Below, piece after piece: positions 14,555 to 23,266 of a stretch of DNA of 64,000 nt. This stretch comes from Tabrizicola soli (lineage in GTDB: Bacteria; Pseudomonadota; Alphaproteobacteria; Rhodobacterales; Rhodobacteraceae). The notes beneath the pieces are model-generated. The model had not been told where the DNA came from, ran no database searches, and worked only from the letters and a program-made list of their open reading frames with translations. A program made the translations under genes and the position numbers. The stretch spans positions 1 through 64,000 of the forward strand of contig NZ_JAEACP010000025.1 in assembly GCF_015999335.1 (NCBI RefSeq), in the 5' to 3' direction. Position 1 is the stretch's first letter. Each line of letters begins with the position of its first letter.

Positions 14555-15451
14555 ATGTGCGGCATCGTAGGACTGTTCCTGAAGGACCCGAAGCTGGAGC
14601 CCAAGCTTGGCGAACTGCTGACGGACATGCTGATCACTATGACCGACCGCGGACCCGACAGCGCCGGGATCGCGATCTATGGCGGGGCGAAAGACGGGCT
14701 GGGAAAGATCACCGTCCAGTCGGCAACCCCCGACCAGGACTTCAAGAACCTGGACGGAGACCTGCATGACGCCATCGGCCAGCCGGTGGCGATGCTGGTG
14801 AAATCCACCCATGCGGTGCTGGAAGTGCCGCTGGACCAGCTTGACGCGGCGCGCTCGGCGCTGGCGCATCTGCGCCCCGGCATCAAGGTGATGAGCGCGG
14901 GCGACTCGATCGAGATCTTCAAGGAAGTCGGCCTGCCCAAGGACGTGGCGGCCCGCTTCGAAGTCGCGAAGATGCAGGGCACCCATGGCATCGGCCATAC
15001 CCGCATGGCGACCGAATCGGCCGTGACCACCATGGGCGCGCATCCGTTCTCGACCGGGCCGGACCAGTGCCTGGTGCACAACGGCAGCCTCTCGAACCAC
15101 AACGGCCTGCGCCGCGAGCTGGTCCGCAAGGGCATGACGTTCGAGACCCAGAACGACACCGAGGTCGCCGCCGCCTATGTCAGCCAGAAGCTGAAGGAAG
15201 GCGAGGACCTGGGCAAGGCGCTGGAATCGGGGCTCGAGGACCTGGACGGTTTCTACACCTTCGTCGTCGGCACCAAGAACGGCTTCGGCGTGGTGCGCGA
15301 CCCGATCGCCTGCAAGCCTGCCGTCATGGCCGAGACCGACGAATATGTCGCCTTCGGTTCGGAATACCGGGCGCTGGTCAACCTGCCGGGCATCGAGAAC
15401 GCCCGCGTCTGGGAACCGGAACCCGCCACCGTCTACTTCTGGGAGCGTTGA
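14555..15451 (+). CDS. mgsA: N-methylglutamate synthase subunit A (class II glutamine amidotransferase)
   Basis: This 298-residue GATase_2 (Ntn-hydrolase) protein resembles the amidotransferase domain of glutamate synthase. The start at 14555 gives MCGIVGLF, placing the nucleophile Cys at position 2 after Met removal; GAGGAG lies upstream. Further motifs are TDRGPDSAGIAIY and GIGHTRMATESAV. It would hydrolyse gamma-glutamylmethylamide or release methylamine for transfer to 2-oxoglutarate-derived carbon. mgsB follows 4 bp downstream. Confidence 0.9.
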   Translation: MCGIVGLFLKDPKLEPKLGELLTDMLITMTDRGPDSAGIAIYGGAKDGLGKITVQSATPDQDFKNLDGDLHDAIGQPVAMLVKSTHAVLEVPLDQLDAARSALAHLRPGIKVMSAGDSIEIFKEVGLPKDVAARFEVAKMQGTHGIGHTRMATESAVTTMGAHPFSTGPDQCLVHNGSLSNHNGLRRELVRKGMTFETQNDTEVAAAYVSQKLKEGEDLGKALESGLEDLDGFYTFVVGTKNGFGVVRDPIACKPAVMAETDEYVAFGSEYRALVNLPGIENARVWEPEPATVYFWER

Positions 15452-15455
15452 GAGA

Positions 15456-16145
15456 ATGCAGAGCTTCGACCTGGGGAAGGAAGGCCTTCGCGCCCTCAAC
15501 TCCTCGCTGCACGCCCTGAAGGGCCAGACCAACATGACCGACTGGGAGGTCATCAACCCCAAGGGCGCGCATGCCATCGCCGCCGGGGTCGACGCTCCGG
15601 TCGACATCACGGTGCGCGGCTCCACCGGCTATTACTGCGCCGGGATGAACAAGCAGGCCACGATCCGGATCAAGGGATCGGCCGGTCCGGGCGTGGCCGA
15701 GAACATGATGTCGGGCACCGTCATCGTGGACGGCGACGCCAGCCAGTATGCCGGCGCGACCGGCCGTGGCGGCCTGCTGGTCATCAAGGGCAACGCGGCG
15801 AGCCGCTGCGGCATCTCGATGAAGGGCATCGACATCGTGGTGCATGGCAACATCGGCCACATGTCCTGCTTCATGGCGCAGTCGGGCAACATCGTCGTCC
15901 TGGGCGACGCCGGTGACGCGCTGGGCGACAGCCTCTACGAGGCGCGGCTCTTCGTGCGCGGTTCGGTCAAGTCGCTGGGCGCCGACTGCATCGAGAAAGA
16001 GATGCGGGACGAGCACTACGCGATCCTGGAGGACCTGCTCCGTCGCGGCGAGGCCGACCACAAGGCCAAGCCCGAGGAGTTCCGCCGCTACGGCTCGGCC
16101 CGGAAGCTGTACAACTTCAACATCGACAACGCTGCGGCATACTGA
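15456..16145 (+). CDS. mgsB: N-methylglutamate synthase subunit B (GXGXG domain)
   Basis: This 229-residue protein is built on the right-handed beta-helix of the glutamate synthase C-terminal (GXGXG) domain, seen as repeating Gly-rich strands (GSAGPGVAENMMSGTVIVDG; GATGRGGLLVIKGNA; GNIGHMSCFMAQSGNIVVLG). It is expected to join the amidotransferase and FMN subunits in the MgsABC complex. ATG at 15456 follows the mgsA stop by 4 bp, with GAGAGA as a weak ribosome site. The open frame extends upstream inside mgsA, but that part is not homologous. Confidence 0.88.
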   Translation: MQSFDLGKEGLRALNSSLHALKGQTNMTDWEVINPKGAHAIAAGVDAPVDITVRGSTGYYCAGMNKQATIRIKGSAGPGVAENMMSGTVIVDGDASQYAGATGRGGLLVIKGNAASRCGISMKGIDIVVHGNIGHMSCFMAQSGNIVVLGDAGDALGDSLYEARLFVRGSVKSLGADCIEKEMRDEHYAILEDLLRRGEADHKAKPEEFRRYGSARKLYNFNIDNAAAY

Positions 16146-16153
16146 GGCAAACG

Positions 16154-17482
16154 ATGAGCGATTTTCCCCATACCCCGCCGCGCTACTCGGCCACCTTTAC
16201 TCCGGCGATCAACGCCGAGATCCGCCGCGCGGCTGCCTCGGGCATCTACGACATCCGCGGCGGCGGCACCAAGCGGCACCTGCCGCATTTCGATGACCTG
16301 CTGTTCCTCGGCGCCTCGATCAGCCGCTATCCGCTGGAAGGCTACCGCGAGAAATGCGCGACCGACGTCTGGCTGGGCACCCGCTTCGCCAAGAAGCCGA
16401 TCCACCTGGACATCCCGGTCACCATCGCGGGCATGAGCTTCGGCGCCCTCTCGGGCCCGGCGAAGGAAGCCCTGGGCCGCGGCGCCAGCGAGGCCGGCAC
16501 CTCGACCACCACCGGCGACGGCGGGATGACCGAGGAAGAGCGCGGCCATTCCAAGACGCTGGTCTACCAGTATCTGCCCAGCCGCTACGGCATGAACCCC
16601 GATGACCTGCGTCGCGCCGATGCGATCGAGGTCGTGGTCGGCCAGGGCGCGAAGCCCGGCGGCGGCGGCATGCTTCTGGGCCAGAAGATCAGCGACCGCG
16701 TGGCGATGATGCGCAACCTGCCCAAGGGCATCGACCAGCGCTCGGCCTGCCGTCACCCGGACTGGACCGGCCCGGATGACCTGGAGATCAAGATCCACGA
16801 GATCCGCGAGATCACCGACTGGGAAAAGCCGATCTACGTCAAGGTCGGCGGCGCGCGTCCCTACTACGACACCGCGCTGGCGGTGAAGGCCGGGGCCGAC
16901 GTCGTGGTTCTGGACGGCATGCAGGGCGGCACCGCGGCGACGCAGGACGTGTTCATCGAGCATGTCGGCATGCCGATCCTGGCCTGCATCCCGCAGGCGG
17001 TGAAGGCGCTGCAGGACCTGGGCATGCATCGCAAGGTGCAGCTGATCGTCTCGGGCGGCATCCGTACCGGCGCCGACGTGGCCAAGGCGATGGCGCTTGG
17101 CGCCGACGCGGTGGCGATCGGGACCGCGGCGCTGGTGGCGCTGGGCGACAACGATCCGAATCTGGAAGCCGAATACCAGAAGCTCCAGACCACGGCCGAC
17201 GCCTATGACGACTGGCACGAGGGCAAGGACCCGGCCGGGATCACCACCCAGGACCCGGAGCTGTTCAAGCGCTTCGATCCGGTCCTCGGCGGTCGCCGGC
17301 TGAAGAACTACCTCAAGGTGATGACGCTGGAGGCGCAGACCATCGCGCGGGCCTGCGGCAAGAACCACCTGCACAACCTGGAACCCGAGGACCTGTGCTC
17401 GCTGACCATCGAGGCGGCGGCGATGGCGGGGGTTCCCCTGGCTGGCACCAGCTGGATACCGGGACGGAACGGCGGCTTTTAA
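16154..17482 (+). CDS. mgsC: N-methylglutamate synthase subunit C (FMN-binding glutamate synthase-like)
   Basis: This 442-residue protein contains the Glu_synthase FMN-binding domain: PVTIAGMSFGALSGPAKEAL, TTTGDGGMTEEERGHSK, QGAKPGGGGMLLGQKIS, GADVVVLDGMQGGTAATQ and VSGGIRTGADVAKAMALGAD. It should catalyse the reductive step that forms N-methylglutamate. It closes the mgsABC operon. A hairpin with a T-rich tail overlaps the stop codon and separates it from gmaS, 53 bp downstream. Confidence 0.9.
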   Translation: MSDFPHTPPRYSATFTPAINAEIRRAAASGIYDIRGGGTKRHLPHFDDLLFLGASISRYPLEGYREKCATDVWLGTRFAKKPIHLDIPVTIAGMSFGALSGPAKEALGRGASEAGTSTTTGDGGMTEEERGHSKTLVYQYLPSRYGMNPDDLRRADAIEVVVGQGAKPGGGGMLLGQKISDRVAMMRNLPKGIDQRSACRHPDWTGPDDLEIKIHEIREITDWEKPIYVKVGGARPYYDTALAVKAGADVVVLDGMQGGTAATQDVFIEHVGMPILACIPQAVKALQDLGMHRKVQLIVSGGIRTGADVAKAMALGADAVAIGTAALVALGDNDPNLEAEYQKLQTTADAYDDWHEGKDPAGITTQDPELFKRFDPVLGGRRLKNYLKVMTLEAQTIARACGKNHLHNLEPEDLCSLTIEAAAMAGVPLAGTSWIPGRNGGF

Positions 17483-17498
17483 GCCGCCGTTTCCTTTT
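17468..17498 (+). terminator. terminator-like hairpin overlapping the mgsC stop
   Basis: AACGGCGGCTT and AAGCCGCCGTT form an 11-bp stem with a 2-nt TT gap, followed by TCCTTTTCC. The TAA stop is in the hairpin. It may lower read-through from mgsABC into gmaS. Confidence 0.7.
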
Positions 17499-17535
17499 CC
17501 CAAAATTAGAAAAGACGACAGGGAGTTGATCAGAA

Positions 17536-18843
17536 ATGTCGAGAGACCTTGCCAAATGGGCCAAGGAAAAGGGCGTCAAGTATTTCATGGTATCCTTCAC
17601 TGACCTTGCGGGGGCCCAGCGCGCGAAGCTGGTTCCCGCGGCAGTGATCAACAACGTGGTGGAGGGCGGCGCCGGCTTCGCCGGCTTCGCGGCGGGCTTC
17701 GTGGTCACGCCGGCCCACCCCGACACGCTGGGGATGCCGGACCCCGAGGGTGCGATCCAGTTGCCGTGGAAGCCCGAGGTGGCATGGGTTCCCGCCAACT
17801 GCACCATGGAGGGCGAGGAACTGGCCCAGGCGCCGCGCAACGTGCTGCGCCGCCTGGTTGCCGAGGCCGCCAAGGAGGGCATCCGAGTCAAGACCGGCGT
17901 CGAGCCCGAGTTCTTCCTGCTGGCCCCGGAAGGCGACAAGGTCGCCGACCCCTGGGACTGCGCGAAGAAGCCCTGCTACGACCAGCAGGCGATCATGCGC
18001 CGCTATGACATGATCGCGGAAGTCAGCAACTACATGCTCGACCTCGGCTGGGAGCCCTACCAGAGCGACCACGAGGATGCGAACGGCCAGTTCGAGATGA
18101 ACTGGAAATACGACGACGCGCTTCAGACCGCCGACAAGCTGCAGTTCTTCAAGTTCATGTTGCGCTCGGTCGCCGAAAAGCACGGGCTGCGCGTGACCTT
18201 CATGCCGAAGCCCTTCCTGCAGCTGACCGGCTCGGGGATGCATGCGCATATCTCGGCCTGGAGCATGGACGGCAAGGAGAACGTCTTCTTCGATCCGAAC
18301 GGCGAGCTGGGCCTGTCGCAGAAGGGCAAGCACTTCCTGGGCGGGATCATGAAGCATGCCAGCGCGCTGGCGGCGATCACCAACCCGACGGTCAACAGCT
18401 ACAAGCGGATCAACGCGCCGCGCACCTCCTCGGGCTCGACCTGGGCGCCGAACACCGTCACCTGGTCGGGCGACAACCGCACCCATCTGGTGCGGGTGCC
18501 GGGCAAGGGACGGATCGAGCTGCGGCTGCCCGACGGGTCGGCCAACGCCTATCTGATGCAGGCGGTGATCGTGGCGGCGGGCCTGGACGGGATCCGCAGC
18601 AAGGCGGATCCGGGCAAGCGACTGGACATCGACATGTACCAGGAAGGCCACAAGGTGAAGAACGCGCCGAAGCTGCCGCTGAACCTGCTGGACGCGCTGC
18701 GCGCCTATGACAAGGACAGCACGCTGAAGTCGATGATGGGCGAGGATTTCTCGCGCGCCTATCTCGAGGTCAAGCAGCGCGAATGGGACGCCTACAGCTC
18801 GCACCTGTCGACCTGGGAAGTCGAGAACACGCTCGACTGCTGA
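17536..18843 (+). CDS. gmaS: gamma-glutamylmethylamide synthetase
   Basis: GmaS joins methylamine to glutamate with ATP, giving gamma-glutamylmethylamide, the entry step of indirect methylamine oxidation. The 435-residue protein is a glutamine-synthetase-type enzyme of the GlnT/GSIII-like class. Visible catalytic blocks are VKTGVEPEFFLL, DHEDANGQFEMNW, FMPKPFLQLTGSGMHAHIS, NSYKRINAP and RIELRLPDGSANAYLM. A start at 17536 has GGGAG upstream. The neighbours mgsABC, mgdABCD and tmm support GmaS rather than glutamine synthetase. Confidence 0.93.
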   Translation: MSRDLAKWAKEKGVKYFMVSFTDLAGAQRAKLVPAAVINNVVEGGAGFAGFAAGFVVTPAHPDTLGMPDPEGAIQLPWKPEVAWVPANCTMEGEELAQAPRNVLRRLVAEAAKEGIRVKTGVEPEFFLLAPEGDKVADPWDCAKKPCYDQQAIMRRYDMIAEVSNYMLDLGWEPYQSDHEDANGQFEMNWKYDDALQTADKLQFFKFMLRSVAEKHGLRVTFMPKPFLQLTGSGMHAHISAWSMDGKENVFFDPNGELGLSQKGKHFLGGIMKHASALAAITNPTVNSYKRINAPRTSSGSTWAPNTVTWSGDNRTHLVRVPGKGRIELRLPDGSANAYLMQAVIVAAGLDGIRSKADPGKRLDIDMYQEGHKVKNAPKLPLNLLDALRAYDKDSTLKSMMGEDFSRAYLEVKQREWDAYSSHLSTWEVENTLDC

Positions 18844-18938
18844 GCCCGGCGTCCGCAGATCGGACCAGGGATCGGCGCGACCGACGCCGACCCGACGATG
18901 TTACCCCTGTCCGGCAACGGACCTTGACCCCCGACTGG

Positions 18939-18966
18939 CCCCGGAGAAATCCGGGGTCCCTGTTTT
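18939..18966 (+). terminator. Rho-independent terminator after gmaS
   Basis: A 7-bp stem CCCCGGA / TCCGGGG with a GAAA tetraloop is followed by TCCCTGTTTTT. Confidence 0.85.
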
Positions 18967-19074
18967 TAAAAGGCTTTTGCCGTAAACAAGAGGAGTGTTG
19001 ATGCAGGTCAAGGCAAACCTGCCCGTTTGATGACATCATTCACACATGGAAAAGCGGAAGGAAGGGTGCAGGCG

Positions 19075-19488
19075 ATGACGAAGAAGATCCTTTGCCCGGT
19101 CGATGGTTCCGACCATTCGGACGTCGGTCTGGTGCAGGCTGCGGAACTGGCCAAACTGACCGGGGCGCATCTGACGATCTGTGCGGTTAATCTGGCCGTG
19201 GGCGGCGCACGTGGCCCGACCATCAACCAATGGACCGACGAAGAGGCCGAGGCGCTTCTGGCCAAGGCCGAGGAGAAGGCGAGGGCGGCCGGGGCGACCG
19301 ACATCGGCTCGGCGGTGGTGATCTCGCGCGCGGCCGGACAGGCGATCATCGCCTATGCCGAGGAGTTGGGCGCGGATCAGATCGTGATGGGGACCGGCGA
19401 CAAGCGCGGCGTCAAGCGGCTGGTGCTGGGCTCGGTCGCGGCGGAAGTGGCCGGCCAGGCGGGTTGCACCGTTACCGTTGCGAGATAA
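19075..19488 (+). CDS. universal stress protein (UspA family)
   Basis: This 137-residue single-domain USP has KKILCPVDGSDHSDVGL at its N-terminus and the C-terminal nucleotide-binding motif GTGDKRGVKRLVLGSVAAEV (G-2x-G-9x-G-S/T type), so ATP binding is likely. ATG at 19075 is preceded by GGAAGG; an earlier in-frame ATG at 19027 lacks a good ribosome site. It sits alone between two terminators, within the methylamine island. It may respond to redox or energy stress during amine oxidation; that link is inferred from location only. Confidence 0.9.
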   Translation: MTKKILCPVDGSDHSDVGLVQAAELAKLTGAHLTICAVNLAVGGARGPTINQWTDEEAEALLAKAEEKARAAGATDIGSAVVISRAAGQAIIAYAEELGADQIVMGTGDKRGVKRLVLGSVAAEVAGQAGCTVTVAR

Positions 19489-19529
19489 CGAGTGCCCTGC
19501 CAGAATTTCCGGCGGAAGGTATGAGTAGG

Positions 19530-19567
19530 ACCCCGGAAGGCGAGAGCCTTCCGGGGTCTTGCCTTTT
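19530..19567 (+). terminator. Rho-independent terminator after the usp gene
   Basis: A perfect 12-bp stem (ACCCCGGAAGGC / GCCTTCCGGGGT) with a GAGA loop is followed by CTTGCCTTTTC. Confidence 0.88.
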
Positions 19568-19585
19568 CACCTTCGGGAAGAAGAT

Positions 19586-19614
19586 TTGACACACACGCAA
19601 CTTTGCTTTTACGT
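19586..19614 (+). promoter_or_regulatory. sigma70-type promoter of tmm
   Basis: TTGACA at 19586-19591, a 17-bp spacer, and TTACGT at 19609-19614. The spacer and -10 overlap an inverted repeat GCAAC-N11-GTTGC (19597-19617), a possible operator. The terminator just upstream makes this the natural promoter for tmm. Confidence 0.55.
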
Positions 19615-19670
19615 TGCCGGCAAGACGGCGACGAATTGCCGCAGCCAATCCAACTTCCCGGAGGTATCAC

Positions 19671-21014
19671 ATGAAGAAGAGAGTCGCCGTCATCGGAGCG
19701 GGCCCGTCCGGGCTGGCGCAGCTGCGCGCGTTCCAGTCGGCAAAGGCGAAAGGCGAGGACATCCCCGAGATCGTCTGCTTCGAGAAGCAGTCGAACTGGG
19801 GCGGCTTGTGGAACTACACCTGGCGGACCGGCCTGGATGAGCATGGCGAGCCGGTGCACTGTTCCATGTACCGCTATCTCTGGTCCAACGGACCGAAAGA
19901 GGGCCTTGAGTTCGCCGACTACTCCTTCGAGGAACATTTCGGCAAGCAGATCGCCAGCTACCCGCCGCGGGCGGTGCTGTTCGATTATATCGAGGGCCGG
20001 GTGAACAAGGCCAAGGTACGCGACTGGATCCGCTTCTGCACCACCGTCCGCATGGTCAACTACAACGAGGACAAGGGCAATTTCACCGTCACGGTGCATG
20101 ACCTGAAGGCCGACCGGATGTATTCCGAGGAGTTCGACAACGTGATCGTGGCCTCCGGCCATTTCTCGGTGCCGAACGTCCCCGAATACCCCGGCTTCGA
20201 CAAGTTCAACGGCCGTGTCCTGCATGCGCACGACTTCCGTGACGCACGCGAGTTTGCGGGCAAGGACCTGCTGTTGCTCGGCTCGTCCTACTCGGCCGAG
20301 GACATCGGGTCGCAGTGCTGGAAATACGGCGCGAACTCGATCACCGTGGCCTACCGCAACGCGCCGATGGGCTTCAAATGGCCCGACAACTGGAAGGAAG
20401 TGCCGAAGCTGGAGCGGGTGGACGAGACCACCGCCTATTTCGCGGACGGAACGTCCAGGAAGGTGGATGCGATCATCCTGTGCACCGGCTACAAGCACCA
20501 TTTCCCGTTCCTGCCGGACGACCTGCGGCTGAAGACGGCGAACCGGCTGGCGACGGCGGACCTCTACAAGGGCGTGGCCTGGGTCCATAATCCGAAGCTG
20601 TTCTACGTCGGCATGCAGGACCAGTGGTTCACCTTCAACATGTTCGACGCCCAGGCCTGGTGGGTGCGCGATGCGATCATGGGCAAGATCGAGATCCCGA
20701 CCGACAAGGCGGTTCTCTTGAAGGATGTCGAGGACCGGGTGGCGGGCGAGGACGCGGGCGAGGACGCGCATGACGCGATCCACTACCAGGGCGACTATGT
20801 GAAGGAGCTGATCGCCGAGACGGACTATCCGTCCTTCGACGTGGATGGCGCCTGCGAAGCCTTCTTCGAATGGAAGGACCACAAGAAGCAGGACATCATG
20901 GCCTTCCGCAACGATGCCTACCGCTCGGTCATCACCGGGACGATGGCCCCGATCCACCACACGCCCTGGAAGGACGCGCTGGAGGATTCGATGGAAAGCT
21001 ATCTGCGCAACTGA
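19671..21014 (+). CDS. tmm: trimethylamine monooxygenase
   Basis: Tmm is an FAD/NADPH-dependent class B flavin monooxygenase oxidising trimethylamine to TMAO; homologues also oxidise dimethyl sulfide and indole. The 447-residue protein shows FAD motif GAGPSG (9-14), the FMO signature [11 protein letters not shown] (about 179-189) and the NADPH motif GSSYSAED (about 204-211). Length matches characterised bacterial Tmm (about 445). ATG at 19671 has CCGGAGGT upstream. It begins a new transcript after the usp terminator, followed 312 bp later by an APC permease. Confidence 0.93.
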   Translation: MKKRVAVIGAGPSGLAQLRAFQSAKAKGEDIPEIVCFEKQSNWGGLWNYTWRTGLDEHGEPVHCSMYRYLWSNGPKEGLEFADYSFEEHFGKQIASYPPRAVLFDYIEGRVNKAKVRDWIRFCTTVRMVNYNEDKGNFTVTVHDLKADRMYSEEFDNVIVASGHFSVPNVPEYPGFDKFNGRVLHAHDFRDAREFAGKDLLLLGSSYSAEDIGSQCWKYGANSITVAYRNAPMGFKWPDNWKEVPKLERVDETTAYFADGTSRKVDAIILCTGYKHHFPFLPDDLRLKTANRLATADLYKGVAWVHNPKLFYVGMQDQWFTFNMFDAQAWWVRDAIMGKIEIPTDKAVLLKDVEDRVAGEDAGEDAHDAIHYQGDYVKELIAETDYPSFDVDGACEAFFEWKDHKKQDIMAFRNDAYRSVITGTMAPIHHTPWKDALEDSMESYLRN

Positions 21015-21326
21015 CGAAGCCGGCGCGCCGCGACCCTGCGGCGCGCCCCTTGCCCCCCTGCAGGCAGGCCCCGGAGCAGCGGCCAAACGCAGGGAAACAA
21101 TTTTTCGTAGAATTAAAATATCTCTCGCCTTGAAGGCTGGACCGTGCTTTCCTTCCGCCATCGGGTCACGGGAAACGACCTGACCGCCCCCGGGACGAAG
21201 GAAAAACCGCGGATCTGCTGATCACGCACCACGTCCAGGCGGAACCGAAAACGCGAAGCGGACCATTGGGGCCATGCAGGAGGGCAGGGGCCGGATTCCT
21301 CCGCTTCTTCCAACAGGAGAGAGGGA
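21015..21326 (+). other. 312-bp intergenic/leader region between tmm and a permease
   Basis: It contains a 10-bp hairpin GGCGCGCCGC/GCGGCGCGCC at 21022-21047 without a T-run (weak terminator for tmm) and an AT-rich stretch at 21100-21120 (TTTTTCGTAGAATTAAAATA) that may hold the permease promoter, which would leave a leader of roughly 200 nt. No convincing coding frame or known riboswitch was recognised. Confidence 0.5.
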
Positions 21327-23111
21327 ATGACCACTGAAATAGGAACGGGCCAGATCGCCCGGGCGGCGGAACCCGGATCGGGCCAGATGGTCCGGGCGCT
21401 GAGCTGGCAGGGGGCCTTCTGGGTCGCCGCGGGCGTGCCGCCGCTGGTGCTGTTTTCGATTGGCGGGATCGCCGGGACCGTGGGGCAATATGCCTTCGTG
21501 GTCTGGATGCTGTCCATGCTCATGGGGTTTTCGCAAAGCTTCACCTATGCCGAGATGGCGGGGATGTTCGGCAACAAGTCGGGCGGCACCTCGGTCTATG
21601 GCGCGACGGCCTGGCTGCGCTACGGCAAGCTGATCGCGCCCCTGTCGGTCTGGTGCAACTGGTTCGCCTGGTCGCCGGTGCTGTCGCTCGGCTGCGCCAT
21701 CGCGGCGGGCTACATCCTGAACGCGCTCTTCCCGATCCCCCTGGCCGAGAGCCAGCCGGTGCTGGACTGGGTGGCGGCGAACATCGCCAGCTACACCGCG
21801 GAAACGCAGTCGGTCGTCGACTACATGGCCGCGAATGCGGGCGTGACGGCCGAGGCGGCGATCCAGGCGGTTGCGGCATCGGACGGCGTTTCGGCGCTGA
21901 CGCCCTGGTTCCGGGTCTACGAGGCGTTCCAGATCACCATCCCGGCGCTTGGCACGCTGCACTTCAACTCGACCTTCATCATCGGCGTCGCGCTGATGCT
22001 GATCATCCTGGCGATCCAGGAGCGCGGCATCGCCTCGACCGCCTCGGCGCAGAAATGGCTGGCGCTGGTCGTGCTGATTCCGCTGCTGCTGGTGGGTCTG
22101 GTCCCGATCCTGACCGGGTCGATCGACTGGATGAACGTCACCAACCTGACCCCGCCCAACGCGGGCGAGAATGGCGAGTGGAACATCGGCGGCTGGACCC
22201 TGTTCCTGGGCGGCATGTATATTGCGGCCTGGTCGACCTACGGCTTCGAGACCGCGGTCTGCTATACCCGCGAGCTGAAGGATCCCCGGCGCGACACCTT
22301 CCGGGCGATCTTCTACTCGGGCCTTCTCTGCATCGTGTTCTTCTTCCTGATTCCCTTCTCGTTCCAGGGCGTCATGGGCGAGACCGGGATGCAGGATCCG
22401 GGCATCGTCGAGGGCACCGGCGTCGGCGAGGCCCTGGGCAACATGATCGGCGGCGGGCCGGTGATCACCCAGATCTTCGTGATCCTGATGATCATCGCGC
22501 TGTTCCTGGCGATCATGACCGCGATGGCGGGCTCGTCGCGCACGCTCTACCAGGGATCGCGCGATGGCTGGCTGCCGAAGTTCCTCGGCACCGTCAACGA
22601 GCATGGCGCGCCGCGCAAGGCGATGTGGACGGATGTGGCGTTCAACATCTTCCTGCTGGCGCTGGCCTCGGATGCGGGGGGCTATTTCTATGTCCTCGCG
22701 ATCTCGAACGTCGGCTATATCCTGTTCAACTTCCTGAACCTGAACGCCGGCTGGATCCACCGCCTCGACAGCGCCCATATGGACCGGCCGTGGAAGGCGC
22801 CGACCTGGCTGATCGGGCTGAACACCTGCCTGGCCTTCGTCAACGCCCTGTTCCTGGGCGCGGGCGCCAAGGTCTGGGGCTATGAGAACGCCCTGCTGTC
22901 GGGGGTGATCTTCGCCTCGTTCATCTTCCCGGTGTTCTGGTATCGCCACTACATCGTCGACGGCGGCAAGTTCCCGAAAGAGGCCTATGAGGATCTCGGC
23001 CTGCCCTATGGCGAGCTGGGTGAGCGCAAGGCGGGGATCCGGCCCTATCTGGCGCTGGTCGCCGGCGCCTGCGTCGTTCTCTGGGCGAACTGGTTCTTCG
23101 TCCTGCCGTGA
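21327..23111 (+). CDS. APC-superfamily permease (594 residues)
   Basis: This integral membrane protein has about 12-14 hydrophobic segments and the APC features SWQGAFWVAAGVPPLVLFSI and YIAAWSTYGFETAVCYTREL. It has an unusually long hydrophilic insertion (about residues 135-200, rich in Ala/Glu/Thr) between early helices. ATG at 21327 follows AGGAGAGAGGG. Its place directly after tmm suggests import of trimethylamine, TMAO or a related amine. Known tmm clusters often carry an ABC transporter for TMAO (tmoXWV) here; none is present, so this permease may take that role. Confidence 0.88.
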   Translation: MTTEIGTGQIARAAEPGSGQMVRALSWQGAFWVAAGVPPLVLFSIGGIAGTVGQYAFVVWMLSMLMGFSQSFTYAEMAGMFGNKSGGTSVYGATAWLRYGKLIAPLSVWCNWFAWSPVLSLGCAIAAGYILNALFPIPLAESQPVLDWVAANIASYTAETQSVVDYMAANAGVTAEAAIQAVAASDGVSALTPWFRVYEAFQITIPALGTLHFNSTFIIGVALMLIILAIQERGIASTASAQKWLALVVLIPLLLVGLVPILTGSIDWMNVTNLTPPNAGENGEWNIGGWTLFLGGMYIAAWSTYGFETAVCYTRELKDPRRDTFRAIFYSGLLCIVFFFLIPFSFQGVMGETGMQDPGIVEGTGVGEALGNMIGGGPVITQIFVILMIIALFLAIMTAMAGSSRTLYQGSRDGWLPKFLGTVNEHGAPRKAMWTDVAFNIFLLALASDAGGYFYVLAISNVGYILFNFLNLNAGWIHRLDSAHMDRPWKAPTWLIGLNTCLAFVNALFLGAGAKVWGYENALLSGVIFASFIFPVFWYRHYIVDGGKFPKEAYEDLGLPYGELGERKAGIRPYLALVAGACVVLWANWFFVLP

Positions 23112-23130
23112 CGCTGCGCAAGAAGTGGGA

Positions 23131-23162
23131 AGGCCGCCCGGACCGGGCGGCCTTTTTCTTTC
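23131..23162 (+). terminator. Rho-independent terminator after the permease
   Basis: A perfect 10-bp stem AGGCCGCCCG / CGGGCGGCCT with a 3-nt loop is followed by TTTTCTTTC. Confidence 0.9.
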
Positions 23163-23165
23163 ACG

Positions 23166-23184
23166 TTTGTTTTCCCATAAGAAA
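23166..23184. promoter_or_regulatory. candidate operator, TTTGTTTTCC motif copy 2
   Basis: TTTGTTTTCC followed by CATAA and GAAA; 15 of 19 bases agree with the copy at 14389 and the half-site spacing is the same. It lies about 80 bp before dmmD, in an AT-rich region right after the terminator, where the dmmDABC promoter is expected. Confidence 0.45.
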
Positions 23185-23266
23185 TTTTGTTGCATTTCAT
23201 TATTGATTTCTGGCGAGAATCGCCTGAAACTGGCGAAAAAACAAACATGCAAACGGGAGTAAACGC

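Noticed and set aside
19027-19039. FNR-type site TTGAT...ATCAT upstream of the usp gene
   Set aside because: The half-sites are spaced by 3 bp instead of the required 4 and the right half ends in T, so it is not a good FNR box; it is also where an alternative ATG lies.
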